DNA from: Tranquillimonas alkanivorans
GTDB taxonomy: Bacteria; Pseudomonadota; Alphaproteobacteria; Rhodobacterales; Rhodobacteraceae
Assembly (NCBI RefSeq): GCF_900115595.1
Contig: NZ_FOXA01000013.1
Coordinates: 56,038-120,037 of the forward strand
DNA length: 64,000 nt
Direction of reading: 5' to 3'
The notes below the pieces were generated by a model, which ran no database searches, was not told the DNA's origin, and was given only the letters and a program-made list of their open reading frames with translations. Position 1 is the first letter of the stretch. Each line of letters begins with the position of its first letter. Positions 1 to 8,473 of this stretch are shown one piece after another. Made by a program: the position numbers and the translations under genes.

Positions 1-169
1 AGTTCGAATCGCGAAACGCCAGCAGCCGCTCGCGATTCTCGGCCAGCGTCTCGAAGCTGAGCCAGTCGCCCAGAGTAAGCGCGCCGAGGACCGCCACCAC
101 TGCGATGGCGATCAGCGGAAGCTTGCGCAAAAGGCCGCCGCGCGGTTCAGGTCGGGTCGTGTCGCTCAT
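1..169 (-). CDS. Membrane protein, N-terminal part, possibly TVP38/TMEM64 (VTT) family
   Basis: This is the first 56 codons of a gene that leaves the window on the left. A short charged N-terminus rich in Arg and Pro is followed by one hydrophobic segment (residues about 17-34, LPLIAIAVVAVLGALTLG), then an amphipathic stretch rich in Leu, Glu and Arg (LAENRERLLAFRDS). That arrangement resembles the start of TVP38/TMEM64 membrane proteins, but the diagnostic VTT domain lies outside the window. A purine-rich AGAGGA sits about 6 bases before this ATG; an ATG two codons upstream is too close to it. The gene is divergent from rpmH. Confidence 0.5.
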   Translation of the reverse strand, partial: MSDTTRPEPRGGLLRKLPLIAIAVVAVLGALTLGDWLSFETLAENRERLLAFRDSN

Positions 170-357
170 GGCCATTCCTCTGCCGTCCCGCCGCTTTCAT
201 GCCACAAGACATGAACCCGCCGATGCGGTCCCGCCTGCCACATCACGCCCGGTTGATGGCCAGTGAAGAACGACGACCTCCGGTGGCCTCCCAAGGCGGG
301 AAACTGTAACAATCGCCCGCCTGCGGACATCGAGTGTTGCAGCCGGGTCCGGCGCTG

Positions 358-386
358 TTGACTTGCCTGAGGAATGTCCTTAGAGG
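358..386 (+). promoter_or_regulatory. Predicted sigma70-type promoter of rpmH
   Basis: TTGACT (358-363) and TAGAGG (381-386) are separated by 17 bases and lie about 70 bases before rpmH. This is the best promoter match in the 285-base gap between the leftmost gene and rpmH. I see nothing else definable in that gap. Confidence 0.5.
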
Positions 387-454
387 GCGGGCTTCGAACA
401 TGCACGGGCCTTCGAATCCGGCAGGGATTTGGGCCGCCTGACGGAGACCGACAG

Positions 455-589
455 ATGAAACGCACTTTCCAGCCTTCGAACCTGGTTCGCAAGCGCCGCC
501 ACGGGTTCCGCGCCCGCATGGCCACCAAGGCCGGCCGCAAGATCCTGAACGCCCGCCGCGCCCGCGGCCGGAAGTCGCTGAGCGCCTGA
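455..589 (+). CDS. rpmH: 50S ribosomal protein L34
   Basis: A 44-residue, extremely basic protein of the usual L34 length, starting MKRTFQPS and containing the family core [16 protein letters not shown]34 is a structural protein of the large ribosomal subunit. The ATG was chosen because the protein then begins exactly at the universal MKRT(F/Y)QPS start; extending upstream adds unconserved sequence. It heads the classical rpmH-rnpA-yidD cluster, with rnpA 17 bases downstream. Confidence 0.98.
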
Positions 590-606
590 GCGCCGCCACA
601 GGGCAG

Positions 607-1020
607 ATGATGACACCGCCGGAGGCCGGAGCGACAGGCGCAAGCGCCAAGGTCGCAGACGGCCTTGCGGCGGTTTCGTCGTGTCCGGAGATCCTGCGCA
701 AGCGCGCGGATTTCCTGAAAGCCGCCCGCGCGAAGCGACAGGGGGCACCCGCCTTCATGCTCCAGGCGCGCAAGCGTGCGCCCGAGGAAGCGCCGGGTCG
801 GGTGCGCATCGGCTATACCTGCTCGAAGAAGGTCGGCAATGCCGTCGCCCGCAATCGCGCCAAGCGGCGGCTGCGCGAGATCGCGCGCGCCGTCCTGCCG
901 CATCACGGGCGGCCCGGCTGGGACTACGTCCTGATCGGCCGCAAGGACGCGACGGCCAAGCGCCCCCTGCCCCGGATGATCGAGGATTTGGAGCGTGCGC
1001 TGGCCCAGGTGCACCGATGA
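607..1020 (+). CDS. rnpA: Ribonuclease P protein component
   Basis: 137 residues. RnpA is the small basic protein that helps RNase P RNA remove 5' leaders from pre-tRNAs. The RNase P signature R-N-R-A-K-R-R-L-R-E lies near residues 87-96, preceded by IGYTCSKKVGNAV. The N-terminal 25 or so residues are extra and poorly conserved, so a start further in is possible; the first of two adjacent ATGs is used here. Its stop overlaps the yidD start by 4 bases (ATGA), which suggests translational coupling. Confidence 0.95.
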   Translation: MMTPPEAGATGASAKVADGLAAVSSCPEILRKRADFLKAARAKRQGAPAFMLQARKRAPEEAPGRVRIGYTCSKKVGNAVARNRAKRRLREIARAVLPHHGRPGWDYVLIGRKDATAKRPLPRMIEDLERALAQVHR

Positions 1021-1235
1021 CGCCGCTCGCCCGCGTCTTCGCGCTGCCCGTCCGGACCTATCGCCTGGTCTTCAGCCCCTGGGTCGGCTTCAACTGCCGC
1101 TATCAGCCCACCTGCTCGGCCTATGCGCTCGAGGCGCTGGAAAAGCACGGGGCAGTCCGCGGCGGCTGGCTGACGCTGTGCCGGATCGGACGCTGCCACC
1201 CGTGGGGCGGCAGCGGTATCGACAACGTTCCTTAG
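1017..1235 (+). CDS. yidD: Membrane protein insertion efficiency factor YidD
   Basis: 72 residues. YidD is a small membrane-associated protein that assists YidC-dependent insertion. The family core is visible: FSPWVGFNCRYQPTCSAYAL, then CRIGRCHPWG near the end, with the conserved cysteines. The position after rnpA is the standard one. yidC itself is 1.6 kb downstream instead of adjacent, with a DUF1353 gene and ttcA in between. Its TAG overlaps the stop codon of the convergent DUF1353 gene. Confidence 0.95.
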   Translation: MTPLARVFALPVRTYRLVFSPWVGFNCRYQPTCSAYALEALEKHGAVRGGWLTLCRIGRCHPWGGSGIDNVP

Positions 1236-1789
1236 CGCGGGACCGTCTCGGCCATCTGGCCGCTCAGGTCCAGATCGTCGAGGTCCACGTAGCGGTCCGC
1301 GTTCGGCCGCTCAAACGTCGCGCCGCCGAAAAGCGTGACCGCGCCATAGATCGTCCACATCCGCCACGCCGACACCTGCGCCTCGCGCATCGCGGCCAGC
1401 ATGATCCGGTCGGCGAAGCGCTTGTCTGCGGGCTGCGGTCCCCTGCCGGGGACGTCCTGCCACGCGATGTAGAGATAGTCGTGCACGATCGCCGCCTCGA
1501 GCCACGGCCCCACCCGTCCCACGACACCGCGGAACGGCGCCGGCACGCTGGCAAGGTCCGTCACCAGTCCCGCCGGAACCCGCAGCTGCCGCCAGTCTCC
1601 CTCGGGCGGACGCCACGAACACAAATAGTCGCGCCCGACGATGTAGTCGGCGTCCTCGCCCGTCCGCAGCTTCACCGCGTCCTTCGCCCTCACCAGCACC
1701 AATGCGCTGTCGTACCGGAAGCCGGCGATCTCGGTCTCGGCCGATGGATATGGATCGACGGGCTGTGCGGGTTGGTCGAAACGGCGCAT
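1232..1789 (-). CDS. DUF1353 domain protein
   Basis: 185 residues of unknown function. The DUF1353 hallmarks are DLASVP (in GLVTDLASVPAPFRG) followed about 20 residues later by AAIVHDYLY; the Asp/His positions are conserved in the family, many members of which come from phages. The C-terminal half has a possible membrane-associated segment (WRMWTIYGAVTLFGGA). The gene lies on the opposite strand to all its neighbours, so it may have been inserted into the rnpA-yidD-yidC region. The start is the ATG giving MRRFDQPAQ. Confidence 0.75.
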   Translation of the reverse strand: MRRFDQPAQPVDPYPSAETEIAGFRYDSALVLVRAKDAVKLRTGEDADYIVGRDYLCSWRPPEGDWRQLRVPAGLVTDLASVPAPFRGVVGRVGPWLEAAIVHDYLYIAWQDVPGRGPQPADKRFADRIMLAAMREAQVSAWRMWTIYGAVTLFGGATFERPNADRYVDLDDLDLSGQMAETVPR

Positions 1790-1834
1790 GCGAATCCTCT
1801 TGGCGGGCGGCGCGGCAGGGGCTAGGTCGGGCGC

Positions 1835-2707
1835 ATGCTCGACGATACCGAAATTCATCCGCTGTTTCACGGCGCGCCCTCGACCACCGAGTTCCGCAAG
1901 CTGCGCAAGCGCGTCGTGCGCCAGGCGCGCGAGGCGATCGAGCAATACGGCATGATCGAGCGCGGCGCACGCTGGCTGGTCTGCCTGTCGGGCGGCAAGG
2001 ATAGCTACACTCTTCTCGCCGCGCTGACGGAGCTTCAGTGGCGCGGCCTGCTGCCCGTCGAGATCCTGGCCTGCAACCTCGACCAGGGCCAGCCGGGCTT
2101 TCCCGCGACGGTGCTGCCCGAGTTCCTGGAGAAGATGGGTGTGCCGCACCGGATCGAGTACCAGGACACCTACTCGGTCGTGATGGACAAGATCCCGCAG
2201 GGCCGGACCTTCTGCGCTCTCTGCTCACGCCTGCGCCGGGGACACCTTTACCGCATCGCGCGCGAGGAAGGGTGCTCGGCCGTCGTGCTGGGCCATCACC
2301 GCGACGACATCCTCGAGACGTTCTTCATGAACCTGTTCCACGGCGGCCGCCTTGCGACGATGCCGCCGAAGCTGGTGAACGAGGAAGGCGACCTGTTCGT
2401 CTATCGCCCCCTCGCGCATGTGGCCGAGGAGGATTGCGAGCGTTTCGCCCGCTCCATGAACTACCCGATCATCCCGTGCGACCTGTGCGGCAGCCAGGAC
2501 GGGCTGCAACGTCAGCAGGTCAAGCAGATCCTCGACGGGTGGGAGAAGAACTCGCCGGGCCGGCGGCAGGTGATGTTCCGCGCCCTGATGAATGCGCGGC
2601 CCTCGCACCTGCTCGACCCCAAGCTCTTCGATTTCGCCGGCCTCGCCCGAGCGGGCACGACGGCCGAGGGCGCGGACGACGTGCCTGACCTGCGGCCGCA
2701 GGAATAA
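1835..2707 (+). CDS. ttcA: tRNA 2-thiocytidine biosynthesis protein TtcA
   Basis: 290 residues. TtcA is an iron-sulfur enzyme that thiolates C32 of certain tRNAs using ATP. The PP-loop SGGKDS is at residues 52-57, the CxxC pair CALC at 127-130, and a third cysteine motif (CDLC) lies near residue 217, matching the three ligands of the 4Fe-4S cluster. The motif [14 protein letters not shown] is also typical. A Cys/Gly-poor tail after about residue 270 is variable in the family. It stands alone on the plus strand. Confidence 0.95.
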   Translation: MLDDTEIHPLFHGAPSTTEFRKLRKRVVRQAREAIEQYGMIERGARWLVCLSGGKDSYTLLAALTELQWRGLLPVEILACNLDQGQPGFPATVLPEFLEKMGVPHRIEYQDTYSVVMDKIPQGRTFCALCSRLRRGHLYRIAREEGCSAVVLGHHRDDILETFFMNLFHGGRLATMPPKLVNEEGDLFVYRPLAHVAEEDCERFARSMNYPIIPCDLCGSQDGLQRQQVKQILDGWEKNSPGRRQVMFRALMNARPSHLLDPKLFDFAGLARAGTTAEGADDVPDLRPQE

Positions 2708-2837
2708 GCCAGCCCCTTCTCACGCCTGCGCGATCAGCGCCCGTTGGCCGCAGCGGCGCGGGGCGAAACGGCTTGACCTTTGCAGGCGCGGCCTGTTGAA
2801 CCACGCTGACCTCGAAAACCGACAGGTGCAGTCCCTC

Positions 2838-4649
2838 ATGGACGATCAGAACAAGAACCTCATCCTCGCCACCGCGCTCAGCTTCCTGGTCATCCTCGTC
2901 TGGTTCGTCCTGTTCCCGCCGGAAGAGCCGGTGACGGATCCGAACGCACCCGTCGTGGAAGAGACCGACACCGCCCGCGCCCTTCCCCCGGCACAGGGCG
3001 GCGATCCGGCCGCGCCCGTCGCGACGGCCGAGGGCCCGCGCGAGGACGTGGAAGCCGAAGCGCCGCGCGTCGCGGTGGAAACGCCCAGCCTGTCCGGCTC
3101 GATCTCGCTTCTCGGCGGCCGCATCGACACGCTGGCGCTGCGCGATTACCAGGAAGAGATCGCGCCCGGTTCGCCCAACGTGCAGCTTCTGTCGCCGCTG
3201 GGCAGCGCGAACCCGTATTACGCGCTCTTCGGCTGGGCGCCGGGCGGCGCGCTCGGGTTCGAGGACGTGCCAGGCGCGAACACGCTGTGGCAGGTCGAAG
3301 GCAACGACACCCTCACGCCCGAGACGCCCGTCACGCTGGTCTGGGACAACGACGCCGGCCTGACCTTCCGCCGCACGATCTCGATCGACGACGAATACCT
3401 GTTCACGGTCGAGCAGTCGGTCGAGAACGCGACCGGCGAGCCGGTGCGCGTCGCCCCCTACGGCATCGTGGCCCGGCAGGGCGAGCCGGACACGACCGGC
3501 TTCTTCATCCTGCACGAGGGCGTCGTGCGCATGTCGGACGGCGAGCTCGAGGAAATCGACTACGACGACATGCCCGAACTCGAGGCCGATGAGCGCTGGG
3601 GCCCCAACGCCGACGTGATCCCGGTGACCGAGAACGGCTGGCTCGGCTTCACCGACAAGTACTGGATGACCACGCTGATCCCCGAGCCGGGCCAGGGCTT
3701 CCTTTCGGTGGCGCAGTACGTGCCGGGCCGCGACGCCTACCAGACCGAGTCGCGTCTGCCGACGCTCGAGGTCGCGCCGGGCGAGATCGCGTCGAGCACC
3801 CAACTTCTCTTCGCCGGCGCGAAGGAGTGGGAGACGATCCGCGAGTACCAGAACGACCGCGGTATCGCAGGCTTCATCGACTCGATCGACTGGGGCTGGT
3901 TCTTCTTCCTTACCAAGCCGATCTTTGCGGTGCTGCACTGGCTCAACGGCCTGATCGGCAACATGGGCTGGTCGATCATCGTGCTGACGCTCATGATCAA
4001 GGCGCTGCTCTTCCCGCTGGCCTACAAGTCCTACGTCTCGATGGCGAAGATGAAGGAACTTCAGCCCGAGATGGAGAAGATCAAGGAGAAGGCGGGCGAC
4101 GACCGCCAGAAGCTCCAGCAAGAGATGATGGGTCTTTACAAGAAGGAAAAGGTGAACCCGGCCTCGGGCTGCCTGCCCATCCTTCTGCAGATCCCGATCT
4201 TCTTCTCGCTCTACAAGGTGATCTTCGTCACCATCGAGCTTCGGCACGCGCCCTGGATCGGCTGGATTCGCGACCTGTCGGCCCCCGACCCGTCGTCGAT
4301 CCTGAACCTGTTCGGCCTTCTGCCCTATGCTGCGCCGTCGCCGGATTCCTTCCTCGCGATCATCTCGCTGGGCATCCTGCCGATCCTGCTGGGCATCTCG
4401 ATGTGGCTTCAGCAGAAGCTGAACCCGGCGCCAACGGACCCGACGCAGGCAATGGTCTTCGCCTGGATGCCGTGGGTGTTCATGTTCATGCTGGGCCAGT
4501 TCGCGAGCGGGCTTGTGCTGTACTGGATCGCGAACAACACGATCACGTTCATCCAGCAGTACGCGATCATGCGTAGCCAGGGCTACAAGCCCGACCTATT
4601 CGGTAACATCATGCGAAGCTTCCAGCGCAAGAAGCCGCAAGAGAAGTGA
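2838..4649 (+). CDS. yidC: Membrane protein insertase YidC
   Basis: 603 residues, the size expected of a Gram-negative YidC. It inserts and folds inner-membrane proteins, alone or with SecYEG. The N-terminal transmembrane segment follows MDDQNKN; then comes a large acidic periplasmic domain (about residues 30-350) and the conserved insertase core with five membrane segments, including [17 protein letters not shown] and [14 protein letters not shown]. The basic C-terminus (FQRKKPQEK) suits ribosome contact. The start is the ATG giving [10 protein letters not shown], as in relatives; upstream codons carry no conserved sequence. Confidence 0.97.
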   Translation: MDDQNKNLILATALSFLVILVWFVLFPPEEPVTDPNAPVVEETDTARALPPAQGGDPAAPVATAEGPREDVEAEAPRVAVETPSLSGSISLLGGRIDTLALRDYQEEIAPGSPNVQLLSPLGSANPYYALFGWAPGGALGFEDVPGANTLWQVEGNDTLTPETPVTLVWDNDAGLTFRRTISIDDEYLFTVEQSVENATGEPVRVAPYGIVARQGEPDTTGFFILHEGVVRMSDGELEEIDYDDMPELEADERWGPNADVIPVTENGWLGFTDKYWMTTLIPEPGQGFLSVAQYVPGRDAYQTESRLPTLEVAPGEIASSTQLLFAGAKEWETIREYQNDRGIAGFIDSIDWGWFFFLTKPIFAVLHWLNGLIGNMGWSIIVLTLMIKALLFPLAYKSYVSMAKMKELQPEMEKIKEKAGDDRQKLQQEMMGLYKKEKVNPASGCLPILLQIPIFFSLYKVIFVTIELRHAPWIGWIRDLSAPDPSSILNLFGLLPYAAPSPDSFLAIISLGILPILLGISMWLQQKLNPAPTDPTQAMVFAWMPWVFMFMLGQFASGLVLYWIANNTITFIQQYAIMRSQGYKPDLFGNIMRSFQRKKPQEK

Positions 4650-4702
4650 TCCGCGCCGCCGCCCCTCGGGGCGGCGGTTGCGCATCGGCGCAGGAGATCG
4701 CA

Positions 4703-5335
4703 ATGCCCGGCCCCCACCCCGACACGCTGCACCCCCTGGCCGAGCATCCGCGGGTGGTGTTCCTGCGTCCGCTGGCCGAGGGCCGGTCCAACGTCACCGT
4801 CGGGCCCTTCGCCTATTATGACGACCTGGACGCGGCCGAGGCGTTCTTCGAGCACAACGTGCTGCACCACCACGACTTCATGGGCGACCACCTGACCATC
4901 GGCGCGTTCTCCGCCATTGCCACAGGCGCGCGCATCGTGATGAACGGCGCCGCCCACGACATGCGTGGCGTGACGACCTACCCGTTCGACATCTTCCGCG
5001 AATGGGGCACCGACTTCGACCTCGACGGCTACCGCGCCCAGTCCCGCGGCGACACGGTCATAGGGCCCGACGTCTGGATCGGCGGCGAGGCCTGGATCAT
5101 GCCCGGCGTCACCATCGGGGCGGGCGCCGTCGTGGCGGCCAAGGCGGTGGTCACGCGCGACGTCGCCCCCTACACGGTCGTCGCCGGCAATCCCGCACGC
5201 GAAGTGCGCAAACGCTTCGACGACGACACCATCGCCCGGCTGCTCGACCTTGCATGGTGGGATTGGCCCGCCAACCGTATCGCCGCCGCCATTCCGGCCC
5301 TGCGCCGGGGCGACCTGGAGGCCCTTTCCGCATGA
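4703..5335 (+). CDS. CatB-related hexapeptide-repeat O-acetyltransferase
   Basis: 210 residues, left-handed beta-helix acyltransferase of the xenobiotic acetyltransferase type. Hexapeptide repeats are visible as [28 protein letters not shown], followed by the typical closing block [18 protein letters not shown]. The catalytic His candidate is in the [13 protein letters not shown] region. The acceptor substrate cannot be deduced; acetyl-CoA as donor is inferred from the family. AGGAG lies just before the chosen ATG. Its stop overlaps the engB start by 4 bases (ATGA). Confidence 0.8.
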   Translation: MPGPHPDTLHPLAEHPRVVFLRPLAEGRSNVTVGPFAYYDDLDAAEAFFEHNVLHHHDFMGDHLTIGAFSAIATGARIVMNGAAHDMRGVTTYPFDIFREWGTDFDLDGYRAQSRGDTVIGPDVWIGGEAWIMPGVTIGAGAVVAAKAVVTRDVAPYTVVAGNPAREVRKRFDDDTIARLLDLAWWDWPANRIAAAIPALRRGDLEALSA

Positions 5336-5985
5336 CCGACACCCTTCCCTTCCCCCTCGCCGAGCCCGATGCGCCCGCGCGGGAGGCCGGCCGAATGCTA
5401 TTCGCCGGCGAGACCGAGTTCCTGAAGGGCGTGGTCGCGATGGACGGCCTGCCGCCCGCCGACCGCACCGAGATCTGCTTCGCCGGGCGCTCGAACGTCG
5501 GGAAGTCGTCCCTGATCAACGCGCTGACCAACCGCAAGGGGCTGGCACGGGCGTCCAACACGCCGGGCCGCACGCAGGAGATCAACTTCTTCACCGCCGC
5601 CGACAGCCATTACATCGTCGACTTGCCCGGCTACGGCTTCGCCAATGCGCCGCTGAAGGTGGTCGAGGCATGGCAGCGCCTGCTCAAGGCGTACCTGGCC
5701 GGCCGGCAGAGCCTGCGCCGCGCCTTCGTCCTGATCGATGCACGGCACGGCGTAAAGGCGGTGGACGAGGAGATTATGACGCTTCTGGACAGGTCCGCCG
5801 TGACGTTTCAGGCGGTGCTGACGAAGGCGGACAAGGTCAAGGCGGCGGAACGAGAGAAGGTGCTGGCGCAGGTCCGCACGAAGCTGTCGAAGCACCCGGC
5901 CGCCTATCCCGAGTTGATCGTCACCTCATCCGAGAAGGGCTGGGGCATCGAGGACTTGCGAGCGGTGATCGCGACGCTGGAATAG
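5332..5985 (+). CDS. engB: Ribosome biogenesis GTP-binding protein YihA/YsxC
   Basis: 217 residues. This GTPase is needed for late assembly of the 50S subunit. The G1 loop GRSNVGKSS is at residues 52-60, the G3 motif DLPGYGFA follows, and the G4 motif is TKADK. The yidC-engB proximity recurs in alphaproteobacteria. The ATG overlaps the stop of the upstream acetyltransferase, indicating co-transcription. A strong inverted repeat follows the stop. Confidence 0.95.
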   Translation: MTDTLPFPLAEPDAPAREAGRMLFAGETEFLKGVVAMDGLPPADRTEICFAGRSNVGKSSLINALTNRKGLARASNTPGRTQEINFFTAADSHYIVDLPGYGFANAPLKVVEAWQRLLKAYLAGRQSLRRAFVLIDARHGVKAVDEEIMTLLDRSAVTFQAVLTKADKVKAAEREKVLAQVRTKLSKHPAAYPELIVTSSEKGWGIEDLRAVIATLE

Positions 5986-5993
5986 TGCGCGCT

Positions 5994-6043
5994 CATCGCT
6001 CCCTCCGGTCGCTTCTCGCGAAGAGCGACCGGAGGGAGCGATG
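5994..6043. terminator. Long perfect inverted repeat between convergent engB and argF
   Basis: Two 20-base arms (5994-6013 and 6024-6043) are exact reverse complements around a 10-base loop. The hairpin starts 9 bases after the engB stop and ends 5 bases before the argF stop, so it can end transcripts from both sides. There is no U-run, so it may instead work as a 3' end stabiliser. Confidence 0.7.
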
Positions 6044-6047
6044 AAAC

Positions 6048-6974
6048 TCACACGTCCAGGCAGTAGCGCAAGATTGCCTTCTGGGCGTGCAGGCGGTTCT
6101 CGGCCTCGTCGAAGATCACCGAGTGAGGGCCGTCCATCACCGCGCTCGTCGCCTCGTCGTCGCGATGGGCGGGCAGGCAATGCATGAACAGCGCGTCGGG
6201 CTTGGCGTGCGACATCAGCCGCTCATTCACCTGGTAGGGCCGCAGCTGGTTGTGCCGCCGCTCGCGCGCCGATTGCGGGTCGTGCATCGACACCCAGGTG
6301 TCGGTGACCACGAGGTCCGCGCCCTCGACCGCCTTGGCCGGATCGCGCTCGATCTCGATGGTCACGCCCTTGGCGCGCGCCTCGTCCAGGAACACCCGCT
6401 CGGGGTCCAGCGTCTGGGGACCGGTGAAGGTCAGGTCGAAGCCGAACTGTCCGGCGGCTTGGGCGAAGCTGGCGAAGACGTTGTTGCCGTCGCCCGACCA
6501 GACGACCTTCTTCCCCCTGATGGGGCCGCGATGCTCTTCATAGGTCAGGATGTCGGCCATGATCTGGCAGGGATGCGTGCGGTTGGTCAGCCCGTTGATC
6601 ACGGGCACCGTCGCATGCTCGGCCATCTCGAGCAGCGTCGCTTCCTCGAAGGTGCGGATCATGATCAGGTCGACGTAGCGGCTCATCACCCGCGCGGTAT
6701 CGGCGATGGTCTCGCCGTGGCCGAGCTGCATGTCCGCGCCCGACAGGACCAGGGTCTGACCGCCCATTTGCCGCACGCCCACGTCGAACGACACCCGCGT
6801 CCGCGTCGAGGGCTTCTCGAAGATCAGCGCCACCATGTGCCCGGCCAGCGGCTGCTCGGCATCCGGCGCGCCCTTCGGCTGGCCGTCGCGCGCACCTTTC
6901 ATGGCTCGGGCGCTGTCGATGATCTGCCGGAGTGCGCCGGTGTCGGTCCGGTTGATGTCGAGGAAGTGGTTCAT
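6048..6974 (-). CDS. argF: Ornithine carbamoyltransferase
   Basis: 308 residues. The enzyme converts carbamoyl phosphate and ornithine to citrulline in arginine synthesis (cytosol). The carbamoyl-phosphate motif is STRTRVSF near residue 56, HPCQ lies mid-protein, and the ornithine-site block is [11 protein letters not shown] near the C-terminus. Length and motifs favour the anabolic enzyme. It lies downstream of argD on the same strand, separated by an 87-base gap that contains a hairpin repeat, so both are probably read from the argD promoter. Confidence 0.96.
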   Translation of the reverse strand: MNHFLDINRTDTGALRQIIDSARAMKGARDGQPKGAPDAEQPLAGHMVALIFEKPSTRTRVSFDVGVRQMGGQTLVLSGADMQLGHGETIADTARVMSRYVDLIMIRTFEEATLLEMAEHATVPVINGLTNRTHPCQIMADILTYEEHRGPIRGKKVVWSGDGNNVFASFAQAAGQFGFDLTFTGPQTLDPERVFLDEARAKGVTIEIERDPAKAVEGADLVVTDTWVSMHDPQSARERRHNQLRPYQVNERLMSHAKPDALFMHCLPAHRDDEATSAVMDGPHSVIFDEAENRLHAQKAILRYCLDV

Positions 6975-6996
6975 GGGGCGTCTCCGATGGGAAGCG

Positions 6997-7050
6997 CCGG
7001 GGGGCCGTCTGCCCCCCGGACCCCCCGAGGATATTTCTGGACCAAAGATG
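6997..7050 (-). repeat. Intergenic hairpin repeat, copy C (argD-argF)
   Basis: Read on the minus strand this begins CATCTTTGGTCCAGAAATAT, continues CCTCGGGGGGTCC and ends in a G-run/C-run hairpin around CAGAC. The same architecture occurs at 18912-18964 and 40109-40180. Here it starts 12 bases after the argD stop and points toward argF. Confidence 0.75.
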
Positions 7051-7061
7051 ACACCACGACG

Positions 7062-8243
7062 TCAGGCCGCATCGCGTTTCACCTGCGTGGCGGCGGCGTC
7101 GAGACGGGAAATCGCTTCGGCGAGTTCCTCGTCCGTGATGTTGAGCGGCGGGATAAGGCGGACGACATTGTCTCCCGCCGGAACCGTCAGCACCTGGTGC
7201 GCATAGCCCTCCTTCACCACGTCCGCGGCGGGCAGCTTGCATTTCAGCCCGAGCATCAGGCCCGAGCCGCGCACGTGGTCGAAGACATCCGGGTGCGCCG
7301 CGACGAGCCCTTCGAGCTTCTGGCGCAGGAGGCCGGCCTTGCGATTCACCTCGGCCAGGAAGGCGTCGTCGGCGACGGTCTCCATCACCTTCGCGCCCAC
7401 GGCGCAGGCCAGCGGATTGCCGCCGTAGGTGGAGCCGTGGGTGCCGGCCGTCATGCCGCGGGCGGCGTCCTCGGTGGCGAGCACCGCGCCCAGCGGGAAA
7501 CCCCCGCCGATGCCCTTGGCGATCATCATGATGTCGGGCTCCACCCCCGCCCATTCGTGTGCGAAGAGCTTGCCGGTCCGCCCCATGCCGCACTGCACCT
7601 CGTCGAGGATCAGCAGGATGCCCTTCTCATCGCACAGGTCGCGCAGGCCCTTCAGGCACTGGTCGGGCAGCGGACGGATGCCGCCCTCGCCCTGCACAGG
7701 CTCGATGAGGATGGCACCGACGGTGTCGGTGATCGCGGCGTGGAACGCCTCGTGATCGCCCCAGGGCACGTGGACGAAGCCGGGCAGGAGCGGGCCGAAG
7801 CCCTTTGTCATCTTCTCGCCCCCGGCGGCGGCGATGCCGGCCGAGGAGCGGCCATGGAAGCTGCCCTCGAAGGTGACGATGTCGGTGCGGTCGGGGCTGC
7901 CCTTCTCGTAGTGGTACTTGCGGGCCATCTTCACCGCGAGTTCGCAGGATTCGGTGCCCGAGTTGGTGAAGAACACGGTGTCGGCGAAGGTCTTTTCGAC
8001 CAGCGCGTCGGCGAGCTTTCTTTGCGCCGGGATGTCGTAGAGGTTCGACGTATGCCAGAGCGCCTGCGCCTGCGTCGTCAGGGCCTCGACCAGCGCAGGA
8101 TGGGCATGGCCCAGCGCGTTCACGGCGATGCCCGCGCCGAGGTCGAGGAAGCGTCGACCGTCCTGCTCGATCAGCCACGTGCCTTCGCCCTTCACGAACG
8201 AAAGCGGCGCACGGTTATAGGTCGGCAGGATCGACGGGATCAT
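7062..8243 (-). CDS. argD: Acetylornithine aminotransferase
   Basis: 393 residues, class III PLP aminotransferase. It converts N-acetylglutamate semialdehyde to N-acetylornithine, and in many bacteria also serves lysine synthesis. Motifs: FTNSGTESCE near residue 90, the PLP-stacking LILDEVQCGMGRTG, and the PLP lysine in MMIAKGIGGGFPLGA. The start MIPSILPTYNRAPL is typical of the family. argD is followed by argF, and a candidate arginine-rich leader peptide lies about 100 bases upstream, which would fit control by arginine supply. Confidence 0.95.
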   Translation of the reverse strand: MIPSILPTYNRAPLSFVKGEGTWLIEQDGRRFLDLGAGIAVNALGHAHPALVEALTTQAQALWHTSNLYDIPAQRKLADALVEKTFADTVFFTNSGTESCELAVKMARKYHYEKGSPDRTDIVTFEGSFHGRSSAGIAAAGGEKMTKGFGPLLPGFVHVPWGDHEAFHAAITDTVGAILIEPVQGEGGIRPLPDQCLKGLRDLCDEKGILLILDEVQCGMGRTGKLFAHEWAGVEPDIMMIAKGIGGGFPLGAVLATEDAARGMTAGTHGSTYGGNPLACAVGAKVMETVADDAFLAEVNRKAGLLRQKLEGLVAAHPDVFDHVRGSGLMLGLKCKLPAADVVKEGYAHQVLTVPAGDNVVRLIPPLNITDEELAEAISRLDAAATQVKRDAA

Positions 8244-8320
8244 CGGCAGGTCCTCGGATCAGGAAGCCCAAGAGGTGCCCCACGCACCCGGGCAAGTCAA
8301 CGTCATGTGATGTGGAAGAG

Positions 8321-8335
8321 GCGTGCATCGCACGC
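8321..8335 (-). promoter_or_regulatory. Candidate attenuator hairpin in the argD leader
   Basis: In the minus-strand transcript GCGUGC-GAU-GCACGC forms a perfect 6-base-pair hairpin just after the leader-peptide stop. Its first half (GUGCGAUGC) can instead pair with GCAUCCGCGC at the end of the leader frame with one bulge, so the two structures exclude each other. No U-rich terminator is visible before argD. Functional role is inference. Confidence 0.3.
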
Positions 8336-8346
8336 GGAGCGGGACG

Positions 8347-8400
8347 TCAGGCGCGGATGCGTCGGCGTCGGAGGTCGGCGGAGATGCGGACGGTGCTCAT
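8347..8400 (-). CDS. Possible arginine-rich leader peptide upstream of argD
   Basis: A 17-codon frame with the sequence MSTVRISADLRRRRIRA. It contains six arginines, four of them consecutive (CGA CGC CGA CGC), and lies about 100 bases before argD on the same strand. A promoter-like pair sits immediately upstream and would start the RNA only a few bases before this ATG. Leader peptides rich in the regulated amino acid, on almost leaderless transcripts, are known for trp operons of alphaproteobacteria. High GC makes Arg codons common, so chance is a real alternative. Confidence 0.4.
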   Translation of the reverse strand: MSTVRISADLRRRRIRA

Positions 8401-8409
8401 GCCGGATGC

Positions 8410-8436
8410 GCTATACCGGCGGGCGGCGCTTGTCCA
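8410..8436 (-). promoter_or_regulatory. Predicted promoter of the argD leader transcript
   Basis: On the minus strand TGGACA (8436-8431) and TATAGC (8415-8410) are 15 bases apart, slightly short of the optimum. Transcription would begin near 8403, 3-4 bases before the leader ATG at 8400. It lies about 36 bases downstream of the permease stop. Confidence 0.4.
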
Positions 8437-8473
8437 GCGGCGGCCGGGACGCGATGCGCCCCGGCCCGCGTGG

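Noticed and set aside
411..419. TTCGAATCC, a tRNA T-loop-like sequence
   Set aside because: No matching acceptor stem, D-loop or anticodon arm nearby.
2520..4247. Long open frame antisense to yidC
   Set aside because: yidC has clear family motifs along the whole opposite strand; GC-rich DNA leaves long open frames.
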